The translations under genes were made by a program, and so were the position numbers. This document shows, one piece after another, positions 36,133 to 36,200 of a DNA stretch of 36,200 bases. Each line of letters starts with the position of its first letter. The stretch's first letter is position 1. The DNA lies in NCBI GenBank assembly GCA_030145245.1, contig JAQYWC010000063.1, positions 1 to 36,200 of the forward strand, given 5' to 3'. Below the pieces are notes generated by a model that worked only from the letters and a program-made list of their open reading frames with translations, ran no database searches and was not told where the DNA came from. Origin of the DNA: Desulfobacterium sp. (GTDB lineage Bacteria > Desulfobacterota > Desulfobacteria > Desulfobacterales > Desulfobacteraceae).

Positions 36133-36165
36133 AACCGCTCCTGAAATATTCCTATTTTCCGGATG

Positions 36166-36185
36166 GGGGTCAGGCTTAGCTTATT
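36166..36185. repeat. Single arm of the same inverted-repeat element, at window edge
   Basis: GGGGTCAGGCTTAGCTTATT is identical to the left arm at 30265-30284. The rest of the element, if present, would lie beyond the right edge of the window. It sits upstream of the activator gene, so two copies bracket the regulator, receiver and HdrA-GltD genes. Confidence 0.7.
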
Positions 36186-36200
36186 GCGCTTTTTTTCTAA

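Noticed and set aside
34630-36144. 504-residue plus-strand frame opposite the activator gene
   Set aside because: It is antisense to clear PAS/AAA+/Fis coding sequence; the product has no recognisable motif.
1-36200. CRISPR arrays, tRNA, rRNA, phage or transposase genes
   Set aside because: No regular spaced repeats, no cloverleaf-like or rRNA sequence and no transposase or integrase reading frame were recognised.

Overview
The window looks like a chromosomal segment of a strictly anaerobic, Gram-negative bacterium, most likely a sulfate-reducing Desulfobacterota (Desulfobacterales type). I infer this from the mix of an oxygen-sensitive glycyl-radical decarboxylase, a large soluble heterodisulfide-reductase (Hdr) cluster, two sigma-54 activators, PAS/Cache signalling proteins and periplasmic cell-envelope genes. 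The assignment rests on recognition of families, not on a search.

Layout. (1) 1-8624, plus strand: a gene-poor start, a periplasmic solute-binding-like protein (530), then a bacterial alpha-2-macroglobulin (yfhM type) followed 5 bp later by penicillin-binding protein 1C (pbpC). (2) 8651-14523: a 4-hydroxyphenylacetate decarboxylase locus. A PAS/AAA+/Fis sigma-54 activator reads leftward. Opposite it lies hpdB-hpdC-hpdA (glycyl-radical enzyme, small Fe-S subunit, radical-SAM activase). The 430-bp gap holds a long palindrome (likely activator site) and a -24/-12 promoter. All expected active-site residues are present in HpdB, but HpdC has lost every cysteine of its N-terminal cluster. (3) 14566-19178: a DUF3592 membrane protein, a TPR fragment, a lipoprotein metallophosphoesterase, a Cache-PAS sensor with a C-terminal CxxC...CxxC module, and a small membrane protein. 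(4) 19232-24142: a membrane-stress island: DUF3124, PspA/IM30, a YqiJ-like OB-fold membrane protein and a YqiK-like flotillin, then a threonine-aldolase-family PLP enzyme. (5) 24129-36132, all minus strand: a redox operon. In transcription order it holds a Cys-rich PAS sigma-54 activator, a Cys-rich receiver protein, an HdrA with a GltD-type NAD(P)H domain inserted, MvhD, an FdhB/FrhB-like Fe-S protein, a double HdrA, HdrC and HdrB.

How they may work together. The Hdr cluster has no hydrogenase or formate dehydrogenase catalytic subunit, so the inserted GltD domain is the obvious electron entry point. It may be an NAD(P)H-linked flavin-based bifurcating or confurcating complex. Upstream of its first structural genes lie a good sigma-54 promoter (34201-34216) and a cluster of palindromes and direct repeats (34331-34423), just after the activator gene. 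A short inverted-repeat element has inserted at the 3' end of the HdrA-GltD gene and supplies its stop codon; one more arm of the same repeat lies at the right edge of the window. No rRNA, tRNA, CRISPR array or transposase gene was seen.
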